Shown here one piece after another: positions 15,867-24,393 of a stretch of 32,723 bases of DNA. Made by a program: the position numbers and the translations under genes. Under the pieces are notes generated by a model that saw only the letters and a list, made by a program, of their open reading frames with translations, was not told the DNA's origin and made no database searches. The stretch covers positions 1-32,723 of the forward strand of contig JABDDC010000019.1 of the NCBI GenBank assembly GCA_013287815.1, given 5' to 3'. Source of the DNA: Chlamydiota bacterium. GTDB taxonomy: Bacteria > Chlamydiota > Chlamydiia > Chlamydiales > Parachlamydiaceae. Numbering within the stretch: the stretch's first letter is position 1; every line of letters begins with the position of its first letter.

Positions 15867-16841
15867 ATGACTACCGTCTATCCAGTTGCTATTTCTGTCC
15901 ATGGTCAGGATGTCAAGGGACCCTTTCATCCAGATTTAAGTAAGTCCCCGGCTAAGTCTTGTCTGAAGCATCCCCCCAAAAAAAAAGGGCTCAACTTACG
16001 TTCTAAGGCTTTTTATTATTCAACGACCAGCGAGGGAGAATCAACTAATTCTAATGGGCGGGAATGGCGCAACCTCAGCCAACTAGAAAATGAGGATATC
16101 TCTTCTCATTTGCCCACACCAGGAAAGGCCCTCGAAAGCTTTTCAGAAGAGAATGAACAGTCAACTGCTATTCAAGTACTGCTAAGCTATAAAAAAAGTG
16201 AAATGATCGAAGTGGTGACTTCTATCAGTGGAACAGAAAGAGCAGGACATTTTGTAGAGGTCAATGGTCAAAAATTCCTAGCGGGAGAAGGGATCAAATT
16301 CAAGCATAAATTTAATACGGACAAACAGCAGGTATACGAAGAAGGTTTTTTTTGTAACAATAAACTGCATGGAGATGGCTTTAGGATCTACCCTAATGGC
16401 GATGTCATCATCGGTGAATTTATCAAAGGGGTATTCCATGGCGAAGGAATCAGGATCATGACCAATGATAGGGTTGTGATTGGCTATAATTTTAAAGGGA
16501 AGCAGGTTATCACTCCTGATTGTGGTGAAGACATAAAGAATTTAGGCATTGCATGTATTTGCTTTTCAAATTCAGCAGCTCTTTTTCCGGATGAAGATAG
16601 GCATAGCCTTAAACCGGAATACCATGACAGCATCGAAAGCGTGGTCAACAGCAAGCTGTTAACACCACTATTAGAAGATCAGCTTGCCAAATATCAACAA
16701 TGTCATATGAAGTGGAAAAGTAAAAAAAACGAATGTGTACCGCTTCCACTTGAAAGAACAACGCTGCCCAATTTGCCAAAAATACCCCTCAGAAGCCGGA
16801 TAGGCAACGTTCTTAAAAAATATTTCTGTAGTAGTAGCTGA
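15867..16841 (+). CDS. MORN-repeat protein 2
   Basis: About 324 residues, clearly a relative of the gene before it. There is a polar N-terminal region of about 110 residues, then an atypical strand-rich stretch (about 120-160). Two good MORN repeats follow: YEEGFFCNNKLHGDGFRIYP and GDVIIGEFIKGVFHGEGIRI. A C-terminal helical segment ends in a basic tail. The ATG at 15867 is chosen because AGGAAG lies upstream of it; the frame is open to another ATG at 15834 without a ribosome site. Function is unknown; an effector or host-membrane adaptor is one guess. It converges on tatD. Confidence 0.75.
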   Translation: MTTVYPVAISVHGQDVKGPFHPDLSKSPAKSCLKHPPKKKGLNLRSKAFYYSTTSEGESTNSNGREWRNLSQLENEDISSHLPTPGKALESFSEENEQSTAIQVLLSYKKSEMIEVVTSISGTERAGHFVEVNGQKFLAGEGIKFKHKFNTDKQQVYEEGFFCNNKLHGDGFRIYPNGDVIIGEFIKGVFHGEGIRIMTNDRVVIGYNFKGKQVITPDCGEDIKNLGIACICFSNSAALFPDEDRHSLKPEYHDSIESVVNSKLLTPLLEDQLAKYQQCHMKWKSKKNECVPLPLERTTLPNLPKIPLRSRIGNVLKKYFCSSS

Positions 16842-16845
16842 TAAA

Positions 16846-16859
16846 GGGAGTGCGCTCCC
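16846..16859. terminator. Short hairpin between convergent MORN gene 2 and tatD
   Basis: GGGAG and CTCCC flank a 4-base TGCG loop in the 20-base gap between two convergent genes. The flanking T/A runs are short, so a bidirectional terminator is plausible but not certain. Confidence 0.4.
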
Positions 16860-16861
16860 CT

Positions 16862-17662
16862 TCACTCTTCCCCTTCATCCTTTAGCTGAAAGAGCTTCTG
16901 GGCGTTGAGGGTGGTGTGGCGGGCAAGGTCTTCGATGGGGATTTGTTTGAGGTGGGCAATGAAGGCGGCGGTCTCAACCAGATATGCAGGCTCGTTGGGC
17001 TGGCCGCGATGGCTTTGGGGGGCTAGGTAAGGGGTGTCGGTCTCGATCAATAACTGGTCGAGGGGAATTTCGCAGGCGATTTGTTGCAGCACTGTGCTTT
17101 TTTTGAAGGTGACGATGCCGCTGAGGGAAAGCATCCAACCTCTTTTAATCACTTGTTCCGCTTCCGTCATAGTGCCTGTAAAGCAATGGAGCACTCCTGG
17201 AGCATGCCTTTGATTGATTTGATATTCGGCATCGAGGATTTCGAAAAAATCGGCAAAGGCCTCGCGGCAATGGATGACGGTCGGCAGATGGCATTCAAGG
17301 GCCAGATGTAGATAGCGGCGCAGGAAATCCTTTTGGACTGCGCGGTTGGAATGTTCGTAATAATAGTCCAGTCCCGTCTCCCCCACGGCTACCAAAGAGC
17401 CATTGCGGGCTGCGGCTGCGATAGTATCGAAAACGGCTTCACCCTCTTTTTCTACATCGTGCGGTGTGGTGGCGGCAGTGTGGTGTACCCATGGATATTT
17501 CTCGATAAGGGAAAGTCCTTTTTGTAAAGATGGGATATCGGTGCAGATGTTGACGATCGATCTGACGTTACTTTCAGCGGCTCTTTGGAGGATGGCATCG
17601 ATAGCGGGAAAAACCTTATCGCTGCTTAGATGGGCGTGGGAATCGGTAAAATGCCTGCTCAA
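16862..17662 (-). CDS. tatD: TatD family metal-dependent deoxyribonuclease
   Basis: A 266-residue TIM-barrel hydrolase with the full TatD metal-site set: DSHAHL at residue 8, GETGLDYYY near 94, VIHCREA near 128, LHCFTGT near 159 and ETDTPYLAP near 208. Members are Mg-dependent 3'-5' exonucleases and some are linked to DNA repair. The start is a TTG that overlaps the dsbD stop (TTGA), the only position that leaves the DSHAHL motif at the usual distance from the N-terminus. It is co-transcribed with dsbD, as I recall for the Chlamydia CT594-CT595 pair. Length is normal. Confidence 0.93.
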   Translation of the reverse strand: MSRHFTDSHAHLSSDKVFPAIDAILQRAAESNVRSIVNICTDIPSLQKGLSLIEKYPWVHHTAATTPHDVEKEGEAVFDTIAAAARNGSLVAVGETGLDYYYEHSNRAVQKDFLRRYLHLALECHLPTVIHCREAFADFFEILDAEYQINQRHAPGVLHCFTGTMTEAEQVIKRGWMLSLSGIVTFKKSTVLQQIACEIPLDQLLIETDTPYLAPQSHRGQPNEPAYLVETAAFIAHLKQIPIEDLARHTTLNAQKLFQLKDEGEE

Positions 17663-19842
17663 TTTAAGACAAGCTCATCGTGGGAAATCGCCTCGTCAAT
17701 ATGACTGAGGACTACGTCAGGAGTTAAAACCTGAGGAAGGATGAGAGGCTCTTTATTGCCGCCCGATCCATAGAGAACATAAAGGGGAACACTGTTGCGT
17801 CCAAGTTTGCTCAATTCCGCGGCAATGACCGGATCATTTTTTGTCCAGTCGGCCCTCATCTTGACGACTCCTGCCTGATCCAGGCGGTGGTTGACGCTTT
17901 CAGAGGTCAGTACCAGGTGATTGGCCTGGCAGATGAGGCACCATTTGGCTGTGAAATCGATGAGGACTGGTTTTCCTTGCGCGCGCAGTTCCGCTACGCG
18001 GGCTGGGGAGAAGGGTTCCCATCCATGCCATTCGTCATTCATGGCAATAGCACTGTTTTCTTTGTACCAATTGGCTCTAGGGAAAATGATCGCTTCGATA
18101 CCGGCAAAGGCAATCAGGGCCACCAAAGCATAGGCAGCCATCCGCTTAGGAAAGGTGGAGGAGGGCTGCGATCCCTTGCCATAGACCCAGGCGCCGATCG
18201 AGAAACAAAGAAATCCGGCCAGCAGGCAAATCAGCGACAAGTTATCTGTTTGTGCGCTGAAAACCCACAAAAGCCATAGAACTGTAGCCAGCATGACAAA
18301 GCCCATTAGCTGTTTAAATATTTCCATCCAGGCGCCCGGCTTAGGGATAAAGCGGAGCAGTTGGGGGAAGATGGCTAATAAGAGGTATGGGAAGCACATG
18401 CCGAGTCCAAGGCTGGTGAAAATGAGGAGCGACTGGGCGATCGGGAGAGTGAAGGCAAAACCAACAGCTGATCCTAAAAAGGGTCCGGTACAAGGAGTTG
18501 CCACTGCTGTAGCCAAAACACCGCTCAGGAAGGATGAGGTATAGCCCGGTGATTTTTGCGAGGTCTCAGCTTGTGTTTGCCCCGCCCATGAGGCCACGAC
18601 GAGTCCTAATTCGAAGACGCCGAACAGATTCAAGGCAAACAGGAAGAGTATTGATGCCAAAACAACGACAAAGAGAGGTTCCTGCAACTGGAATCCCCAC
18701 CCTACAGCCTGTCCATATTCGCGCAGAACAAGCATGATGGTGGCTAAAATCCAGAAGGAAAGGAGGACGCCAAAGGAGAATGCCACCCCATGCTTGATGG
18801 TCAAGGAACGGCTTTTACCGGACATATGGACAAAGCTCATCACTTTGAATGACAGAACCGGCAACACACAAGGCATCAGGTTTAAAATCATACCTCCAAT
18901 AAAGGCCAGCAGCAAGGCATAGCCAACCCCGCCTGAAAAGGCAAAGGAGTTACCAGGGGCAATTGCAGCCAATTCATTTCCGATGGAGGTATAGGCTACA
19001 AGCTCATCGTCGCTCTGGATCGGGCAATCGATATCAAAAGCTTCTACTTGTTCCGTCGACCCTTTTTGAGTATGGAGTACTAAAACACCTTTTAATTGAT
19101 GCCCTTTAACGCCGACACCCTTCATATTTACTAAGCAAAGTTCTTTATCGGGGACAACAGTCGGATTCACACTCGGATCAATCACATTCTTTTGCTCCGG
19201 GAAGAAGTAGACACCTACGATTGGATCAGCCTTGGAGCCACGCTCGACTTCAGGCATTTCCAGCTGGACCGTGCCATCCTTCCAAATCGTTTTAGCAACG
19301 ACGTGCGACTTGGGCATTTTAGCCCTAGCTGCCTGGAAGATTGGGGCAGTGCCTGGTTTTAAGCTGGGGGATTTCTCAGATGCTATAACGGTTAAGCTAA
19401 CAGGCGCTGAACCTGGCTGGCAAGTCATGTCGGAACAGACCAGCCAATTGATTTTAGCGGCAAGCGAGATTTCAGTCGGGCTCAATTCTTTAGGAGGGGT
19501 AATCTGACTTAGCAGAGTAACTTCACCTGCATAGCCAAAGCCAACCATGTCAGCCAAGGTGAATTTCTCAGGAAAGGGCCATTGCAAAGGTCCGGCTTCA
19601 AAACCGGAAGGGAGCTGCCATTCTACTTTTAAGGGCATACCGGCATCGCCCGGATTTTTCCAGTAAACGTGCCAGCCATCTTCCATGGTCAGATGGATCG
19701 CCACCCAGAAGGGGTGCCCCGGCTGAATGGTCTCTTCTTCCTGGATAAGCTCAACCTTAACATGAGATTTTCCTCCAAAGGCAAAGGCGTGTAGAGGTAA
19801 TAATAAGCATGCAAGTAATAGGACGCGAATCAATCTCGTCAT
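17659..19842 (-). CDS. dsbD: Thiol:disulfide interchange protein DsbD (ScsB-like)
   Basis: A 727-residue inner-membrane electron carrier that passes reducing power from cytoplasmic thioredoxin to the periplasm. In order: a signal peptide (1-20), and a periplasmic N-terminal domain of the ScsB/DsbC-corrector type with the Cys pair WLVCSDMTCQPG (about 135-146). Next comes an eight-helix domain with the two transmembrane Cys in LMPCVLPVLSF and ATPCTGPFLGS, and then a C-terminal thioredoxin fold with the active site DFTAKWCLICQANH (about residue 640). All redox Cys are present. It is the first gene of the dsbD-tatD operon and divergent from exbB. Confidence 0.94.
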   Translation of the reverse strand: MTRLIRVLLLACLLLPLHAFAFGGKSHVKVELIQEEETIQPGHPFWVAIHLTMEDGWHVYWKNPGDAGMPLKVEWQLPSGFEAGPLQWPFPEKFTLADMVGFGYAGEVTLLSQITPPKELSPTEISLAAKINWLVCSDMTCQPGSAPVSLTVIASEKSPSLKPGTAPIFQAARAKMPKSHVVAKTIWKDGTVQLEMPEVERGSKADPIVGVYFFPEQKNVIDPSVNPTVVPDKELCLVNMKGVGVKGHQLKGVLVLHTQKGSTEQVEAFDIDCPIQSDDELVAYTSIGNELAAIAPGNSFAFSGGVGYALLLAFIGGMILNLMPCVLPVLSFKVMSFVHMSGKSRSLTIKHGVAFSFGVLLSFWILATIMLVLREYGQAVGWGFQLQEPLFVVVLASILFLFALNLFGVFELGLVVASWAGQTQAETSQKSPGYTSSFLSGVLATAVATPCTGPFLGSAVGFAFTLPIAQSLLIFTSLGLGMCFPYLLLAIFPQLLRFIPKPGAWMEIFKQLMGFVMLATVLWLLWVFSAQTDNLSLICLLAGFLCFSIGAWVYGKGSQPSSTFPKRMAAYALVALIAFAGIEAIIFPRANWYKENSAIAMNDEWHGWEPFSPARVAELRAQGKPVLIDFTAKWCLICQANHLVLTSESVNHRLDQAGVVKMRADWTKNDPVIAAELSKLGRNSVPLYVLYGSGGNKEPLILPQVLTPDVVLSHIDEAISHDELVLN

Positions 19843-19902
19843 TCATTAATCCTTAAGTAACCGACCATTATTAACAATTTTCCCCTCCTAATGCAAGCTC
19901 TA

Positions 19903-19931
19903 TTGACAAATAGGGCCCGTTCTTTTACTTT
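19903..19931 (+). promoter_or_regulatory. Candidate promoter of the exbB-tolB operon
   Basis: A perfect TTGACA at 19903-19908 is followed 17 bases later by TACTTT at 19926-19931, about 77 bases before the exbB/tolQ start, in the divergent gap with dsbD. The -10 match is poor (three of six), so this is tentative. Confidence 0.3.
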
Positions 19932-20007
19932 TATCTTAATTTTTAGATTCTTAAGCACTAACTAACTATCAATTTAAAATTTTATAAGTATTATACAGGA
20001 TTTAACA

Positions 20008-20733
20008 ATGTTTGTAAACCCCATTATTTTAGCCGGCAATCCCTTCTTCGAGGCGTTTTCACAGTCAGACACTCTAGGAAAATTAATTTTTATATCCCTC
20101 TACGGATTATCAATTGTCAGCTGGGTAGTCATTATTCATAAATTATGGATTACCCATCAGGCTAAGAAGTCGGCCCAGCGGTTTTATGAAGCTTTCCAGC
20201 TGCAGAAAAACAATCCCCTCAATCTCGAGTGCGATCACCTCTCTAAAAAAGGGATAAATCCCTTCGTCGATATTTATAAAGTCCTTAAGAAGCAGGCCCT
20301 CGATGTGATGGCTAAAAACCGCCATTTTCAAAAGAATGGGCCGAATGCCCCGGCAACTCTCTCGCTCAGTGATATCGACTACCTAGCCTCCCACATGGCT
20401 ACTCAGGTGGCCGGACAAATAAAAAATCTGGACAAGAACCTCTATATCCTCTCTACTACGATAGCCTTGGCACCATTTCTGGGCCTATTGGGCACGGTAT
20501 GGGGCATCCTCACCTCTTTCTCGGAAATGTTAGGACAAAATCACGATATGGTCATAGGAGGGCTTTCAATGGCCCTGGCAACGACGGTACTGGGATTAAT
20601 CGACGCCATTCCCGCTCTAATAGGCTATAATTACCTGAAAAATAGCATCAGGGATTTCTCGACGGATATGGAAGGCTTTTCAAACGACATTCTGGCTAAT
20701 GTAGAATTGCAATATCGTCGGGTAGATGGCTAG
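20008..20733 (+). CDS. exbB: TolQ/ExbB family proton-channel protein
   Basis: 241 residues with three membrane helices in the MotA/TolQ/ExbB arrangement: helix 1 near 27-45, a long cytoplasmic loop (about 50-145), then helices 2 and 3. Helix 2 has the family block LAPFLGLLGTVWGILTSF, and helix 3 follows MALATTVLGLIDAIPALIGY. With ExbD it forms the motor that uses proton flow to energise TonB/TolA. Because tolB and pal follow, the complex is more likely to serve the Tol-Pal envelope system than iron uptake. The start is preceded by AGGA. It is separated from exbD by a 238-base gap filled with a repeat, unusual inside such an operon. Confidence 0.92.
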   Translation: MFVNPIILAGNPFFEAFSQSDTLGKLIFISLYGLSIVSWVVIIHKLWITHQAKKSAQRFYEAFQLQKNNPLNLECDHLSKKGINPFVDIYKVLKKQALDVMAKNRHFQKNGPNAPATLSLSDIDYLASHMATQVAGQIKNLDKNLYILSTTIALAPFLGLLGTVWGILTSFSEMLGQNHDMVIGGLSMALATTVLGLIDAIPALIGYNYLKNSIRDFSTDMEGFSNDILANVELQYRRVDG

Positions 20734-20763
20734 ATTGTTGCAATACATAAAGACGCTAAAATA

Positions 20764-20912
20764 TTAAACACAGAGACACAGAGGCACAGAGGTCACAGAG
20801 AAGAACAATGATTAAGCATAAAAGAAAAATAAAATTATCACAAATTTCTTTAATATCTCTTCCACTTTTCTCATATCGCGTCCTTCTCTGTGCCTCTGTG
20901 TCTCTGTGTTTA
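20764..20912. repeat. CACAGAG-type inverted repeat between exbB and exbD
   Basis: The left arm (20764-20803) is built of CACAGAG/CAGAGGCACAGAG words and pairs with the right arm 20883-20912, with one 9-base insertion in the left arm. A weaker outer pair, TTGCAATAC near 20739 and GTATTGCGG near 20922, extends the symmetry. The rest of the 238-base gap shows no gene. Such a hairpin could reduce read-through from exbB to exbD. Confidence 0.75.
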
Positions 20913-20971
20913 ATTAATCACGTATTGCGGCCTTGTGTCTTTGTGTTTAATAATAGCTGGAGTATAGGATA

Positions 20972-21397
20972 ATGACACGCAGACGGATTGCATTTTCGAA
21001 TATGAATACGATAGAAGAGCCGACGATCAATTTAACACCGCTGATCGACGTCGTTTTCGTTATATTGATCATGTTTATAGTCATCGCCCCCCTGCTGGAA
21101 CTGGACAAAGTTGAATTAGCCCAAGGACCTAACGTCCCGCAAACTTCTACGTCAGTGCAAGAGACTAGCCCGATCGCGATTCACGTATTGCAAGACAATA
21201 CAGTCAAATTTAATGGCCAAACGGTCACTGTGCAAGAACTGACACCCCTGCTAAAGAAAGCCAAGTTCGACTACCCCAAAGTCAATCCACAGGTATTTCA
21301 TGATAGAAGGGCCCATTTTGGAACCTATCAGGCCGTTAAAAATTCAGCCGAAGAAGCCGGCTTTTCAGAGCTCGATATTATCCTTAAACCAGCCTAA
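20972..21397 (+). CDS. exbD: ExbD/TolR family protein
   Basis: 141 residues: a short cytoplasmic N-terminus, one membrane helix containing the proton-carrying Asp in NLTPLIDVVFVILIMFIV (about residue 29), and a periplasmic domain ending FSELDIILKP. It pairs with the upstream ExbB/TolQ protein to form the stator of the Tol or Ton motor. The ATG is preceded by TAGGATA. The stop is 8 bases before the TonB/TolA-like gene, so these two are coupled. Confidence 0.93.
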   Translation: MTRRRIAFSNMNTIEEPTINLTPLIDVVFVILIMFIVIAPLLELDKVELAQGPNVPQTSTSVQETSPIAIHVLQDNTVKFNGQTVTVQELTPLLKKAKFDYPKVNPQVFHDRRAHFGTYQAVKNSAEEAGFSELDIILKPA

Positions 21398-21405
21398 AAG
21401 ATGGT

Positions 21406-22449
21406 ATGGAACCGTATTATTCTTTGCCTAAAATATCTTCTTATCTACCCTCTGCAAAACAGATGGACAGGGCATTAATTTATTCTGCCTTAGCTGTGGT
21501 CGCCCTCCATTTTTTAGCCTTTGGCCTAAGCTACAGTACCTTTGCAACTCCTGCAAAAAAAATAAGCCGGCAAAATGTAGTGATCAAAACGGTGCAGCTT
21601 AATCCCAAGCTGGAGCCTGTTTCCACAGCTGTGATTGTACAGGTGCCGGCCATTGAGCCACCCCCCGTTCTTCCTCCTCCACTACCTGCTCCTGTCCAGG
21701 CCGAACCGGTCAAACCGACTCCGCCAACCCCTCCGACTGTCGTAGCTGAACCAGAGAAGGCCGCACCGCCCAAACCAACACCCCCGCCCCCACCGCAACC
21801 AAAAAAAGTGGAAGCCAAGAAGCCGGAAGTGAAGCCGACCCCTCCCAAGCCCAAAGCAGAGGCCAAGCCCGCTCAGCCCAAGAAGCCGGCTACCCCTGCT
21901 CCGGTCAAAAAAGCCGAGGCTCCCCCTAAACCCAAACCCGAAGTGGATAAAAAAGCGCTCGAAGCCGAAAAAGCCAAGCAGCAGGCCATCGCAGCTGTCG
22001 AAGAGAAGTCTCGTCAAAATCAGCTACAACTGCTCTCCAATGCGAAGGAAAGCCTGGCAAAATTAGGCGAAACAAAAGATAAGGCGAGCCTGAATTCCAC
22101 CATCAGCCTGTCAGACACCTCCATCCCGCAACGGATCCAAAGCCTGCAGATCGATGCCCTGCCGGCCATGGGAGCAATCTCTTTGGGATCGGCAGAGATC
22201 AAATATCAGGATACTTTAGCGGTGCAGCTGAAACAAGCACTGAAACTACCTGACTACGGCACCGTTAAAGTCAAACTGACACTGCTGAAAAATGGAAAGG
22301 TAGGCCAAATTGAAGTGACTAGCCTAAGCGACAAAAATAAGAAGTATATTGAGAAAACCTTGCCTTCTCTAAGCTTTTCCCCCTTCGGCAGCTACTTCAG
22401 CGGCGCGGAACAATATACGTTTATGTTGACATTGCACAATGATGAATAG
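21406..22449 (+). CDS. TonB/TolA-like energy transducer
   Basis: A 347-residue protein with one N-terminal membrane helix (about 24-46) and a long Pro/Lys/Ala region (about 80-190, rich in PPTPP, PKP and KPEVKP words). An Ala/Glu/Lys helical stretch follows, then a C-terminal domain (about 260-347) with VKLTLLKNGKVGQIEV and a final beta strand as in TonB_C. It would span the periplasm and connect the ExbBD motor to TolB/Pal. Position corresponds to Chlamydia CT598 as I recall. It is functionally closer to TolA by context and closer to TonB by its Pro-rich spacer; sequence alone does not decide. Confidence 0.85.
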   Translation: MEPYYSLPKISSYLPSAKQMDRALIYSALAVVALHFLAFGLSYSTFATPAKKISRQNVVIKTVQLNPKLEPVSTAVIVQVPAIEPPPVLPPPLPAPVQAEPVKPTPPTPPTVVAEPEKAAPPKPTPPPPPQPKKVEAKKPEVKPTPPKPKAEAKPAQPKKPATPAPVKKAEAPPKPKPEVDKKALEAEKAKQQAIAAVEEKSRQNQLQLLSNAKESLAKLGETKDKASLNSTISLSDTSIPQRIQSLQIDALPAMGAISLGSAEIKYQDTLAVQLKQALKLPDYGTVKVKLTLLKNGKVGQIEVTSLSDKNKKYIEKTLPSLSFSPFGSYFSGAEQYTFMLTLHNDE

Positions 22450-22459
22450 AATTTTGCTC

Positions 22460-22558
22460 AATCGCTTCAAAATATGAAGCGATTAAATTCTTTTTTCAGT
22501 TTTTTTATTGCTACTGAAGCAGATATTTGCAATAATCGCTTCAATATATGAAGCAATT
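22460..22558. promoter_or_regulatory. Two copies of a 25-bp palindrome before the Fic remnant
   Basis: 22460-22484 reads AATCGCTTCA, five A/T bases, TGAAGCGATT; 22534-22558 is the same except for one arm base and one spacer base. The first is followed by a T-rich stretch and could double as the terminator of the TonB-like gene. The second overlaps the ATG of the Fic remnant, so the pair looks like the operator of that former gene. Confidence 0.65.
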
Positions 22559-22815
22559 AAATAAATGGATATGGCAGCGGGCCGAATGGCCTAATTTTAC
22601 CTGGGATTCTGATCAGATAGGCAAAGAAGTTGTCCATTTCGAAGCTGTTCCATCTAACCTGATCGACAGCGAAAAGTTGTTAATGTCTTGCTTAATGCGG
22701 GCAAAGGAAAATTCGAAGGGGGTTTGACAACGCGCAAGTATGTAGAAATTGCTAAGGTAAGTCGCGCAATAGCCTTTCGTGAAATCGCCGTTTCTAGGTT
22801 CAACGAGGTCAAAAA
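22548..22815 (+). pseudogene. Fic-family gene remnant (N-terminal and C-terminal pieces only)
   Basis: From ATG 22548 the frame reads MKQLNKWIWQRAEWPNF then TWD, the start of the DUF4172 domain that precedes Fic in many bacterial proteins (WxWQxxxWPxFxWD). It stops at 22725-22727. In another frame from 22688, LLNAGKGKFEGGLTTRKY and VEIAKVSRAIAFREIA match the C-terminal winged-helix end of the same proteins. The whole Fic catalytic core (HPFxxGNGR) is gone. This is a deletion plus frameshift, not a sequencing slip. The C-terminal frame runs on into tolB and gives a false long start for that gene. Confidence 0.75.
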
Positions 22816-22828
22816 TGAGGACAGGGAT

Positions 22829-24172
22829 ATGTTAAAGCAATTTATAGTGATATTTTGTAGTGTAGCGGTTTTTAATTTGGCGGCTGAAGAAGAGATCGTG
22901 GTGCGGTTGGCGACAGAAAGTTCGCTGGAGCCACTCTACATGACTCAAATGCGCGCTTCCGGTTCTACTTTGGGCGACGACTATGTTCAGAAAATGGGAG
23001 ATGTTCTTTCGTATGACTTGGGTCATAATGGATCTACCTTTGTGGCGAAACAAGATCCGGCAAAAGATGAAATGGCCTCTGCTAATAATATGGGCGGTCA
23101 AAAAGGGTGGAAAAGCCAAAATATCTATTATGTCGTCAAGCCGGCTATTGATGGAAATACCCTCTCCGCCTATATGTTCGACGTCCAAAATCAAAGCCTC
23201 AAAAGCTCGGAGAAAATTACATTGTCCGGAGACCCGGTGCAAGACAGACGAAGTGTTCATCGTCTCGCAGACACCATCCACAAGGCCTTTTTTGGAAAAC
23301 CTGGCATCTCTTCCACCAAGGTTATCTTCGCAGTCAAGAATAAAGCGGTCGACGGCGTCTCTGAAATTTGGGAAGTGGATTACGATGGCGCCAACCCCCG
23401 CCAGGTCACCAAAGAAAAAACCTATAACATTACTCCCGTATACATCCCGCCAAAACCTGGATTCGTCACAGGCGGATTCCTCTACGTCTCCTATAAGATT
23501 GGTCAGCCAAAGATCTACGCAGCATCAACCAAAGATACGACGGGAAAACGAGTCGTCCAGATGAAAGGAAGCCAGCTAATGCCGGCTGTTTCACTGCAAA
23601 GGGATAAAATCGCTTTCATCAGCGATGTAACGGGAAATCCGGATCTGTTTATCCAAAATTTCAGTCCTGAGACAGGTGCCATCGGCAAGCCTCAGCAGAT
23701 TTTCTCTGCTTTGCAAGCCACCCAAGGCTCTCCTTGTTTCAGCCCCGATGGTAATAAAGTTGCCTTCGTATCCAATAAAGATGGCGGCCCAAAAATTTAT
23801 GTCATCGACATACCGGAAGCCGGCACCAGCCTCAATAATATCAAACCTACACTGATCAGTAGACGCAATAGGGAAAATTCAGCCCCTGCCTGGTCTCCTG
23901 ATGGGACCAAACTGGCTTTCTGCGCACGCTCCAGCGATGACCGGCAAATCTGGATCTATGACTTCGCCACCAAACAGGAGACACAAGTGACCTCGGGTCA
24001 GGGCAACAAGGAAAATCCTTCATGGGCACCCAATAGTCTCCACCTGGTCTTCAACTCAGCCGACAAGGACAAAGACAGCCAGCTGTACCGGATCAACCTC
24101 AATCAGCCGGAAGCAACGCAAATTACCTACAACATAGGCGACAAGCGCTTCCCCAACTGGGAACCGAGGTAA
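22829..24172 (+). CDS. tolB: Tol-Pal system protein TolB
   Basis: About 447 residues with a signal peptide (MLKQFIVIFCSVAVFNLAA), an N-terminal mixed domain (about 25-170) and a C-terminal beta-propeller. The propeller has the PD40 blades FSPDGNKVAFVSNKDG, SAPAWSPDGTKLAFC and NPSWAPNSLHLVFNSADKD. TolB is periplasmic and binds Pal and TolA. The frame is open far upstream, but those residues belong to the Fic remnant. The ATG at 22829, preceded by GAGGACAGGG and giving a signal peptide, is the true start. It is followed by pal after 221 bases. Confidence 0.93.
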   Translation: MLKQFIVIFCSVAVFNLAAEEEIVVRLATESSLEPLYMTQMRASGSTLGDDYVQKMGDVLSYDLGHNGSTFVAKQDPAKDEMASANNMGGQKGWKSQNIYYVVKPAIDGNTLSAYMFDVQNQSLKSSEKITLSGDPVQDRRSVHRLADTIHKAFFGKPGISSTKVIFAVKNKAVDGVSEIWEVDYDGANPRQVTKEKTYNITPVYIPPKPGFVTGGFLYVSYKIGQPKIYAASTKDTTGKRVVQMKGSQLMPAVSLQRDKIAFISDVTGNPDLFIQNFSPETGAIGKPQQIFSALQATQGSPCFSPDGNKVAFVSNKDGGPKIYVIDIPEAGTSLNNIKPTLISRRNRENSAPAWSPDGTKLAFCARSSDDRQIWIYDFATKQETQVTSGQGNKENPSWAPNSLHLVFNSADKDKDSQLYRINLNQPEATQITYNIGDKRFPNWEPR

Positions 24173-24393
24173 AGATGAAGGATGAATTTTTTTGTTCTAA
24201 GTCCCCAAAGTCCCATGGGTCACATGGGTCACATAGGTCCTACAGGTTCCATTAGTCACTTTTTATTATTACCTAACCGTCTATAAATGAATAAGTAATG
24301 ATAAAAACATCTTTTTTTTTGCTAATATGAAAGGGTTATGATAGACTTCAACTTCGGTAAAAAACACTCCTAGACTTACTTCTGAGGTATATC

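Noticed and set aside
21531-22017. Gly- and Arg/Phe-rich minus-strand frames opposite the TonB-like gene
   Set aside because: They are the mirror of Pro/Lys codons in the real gene.
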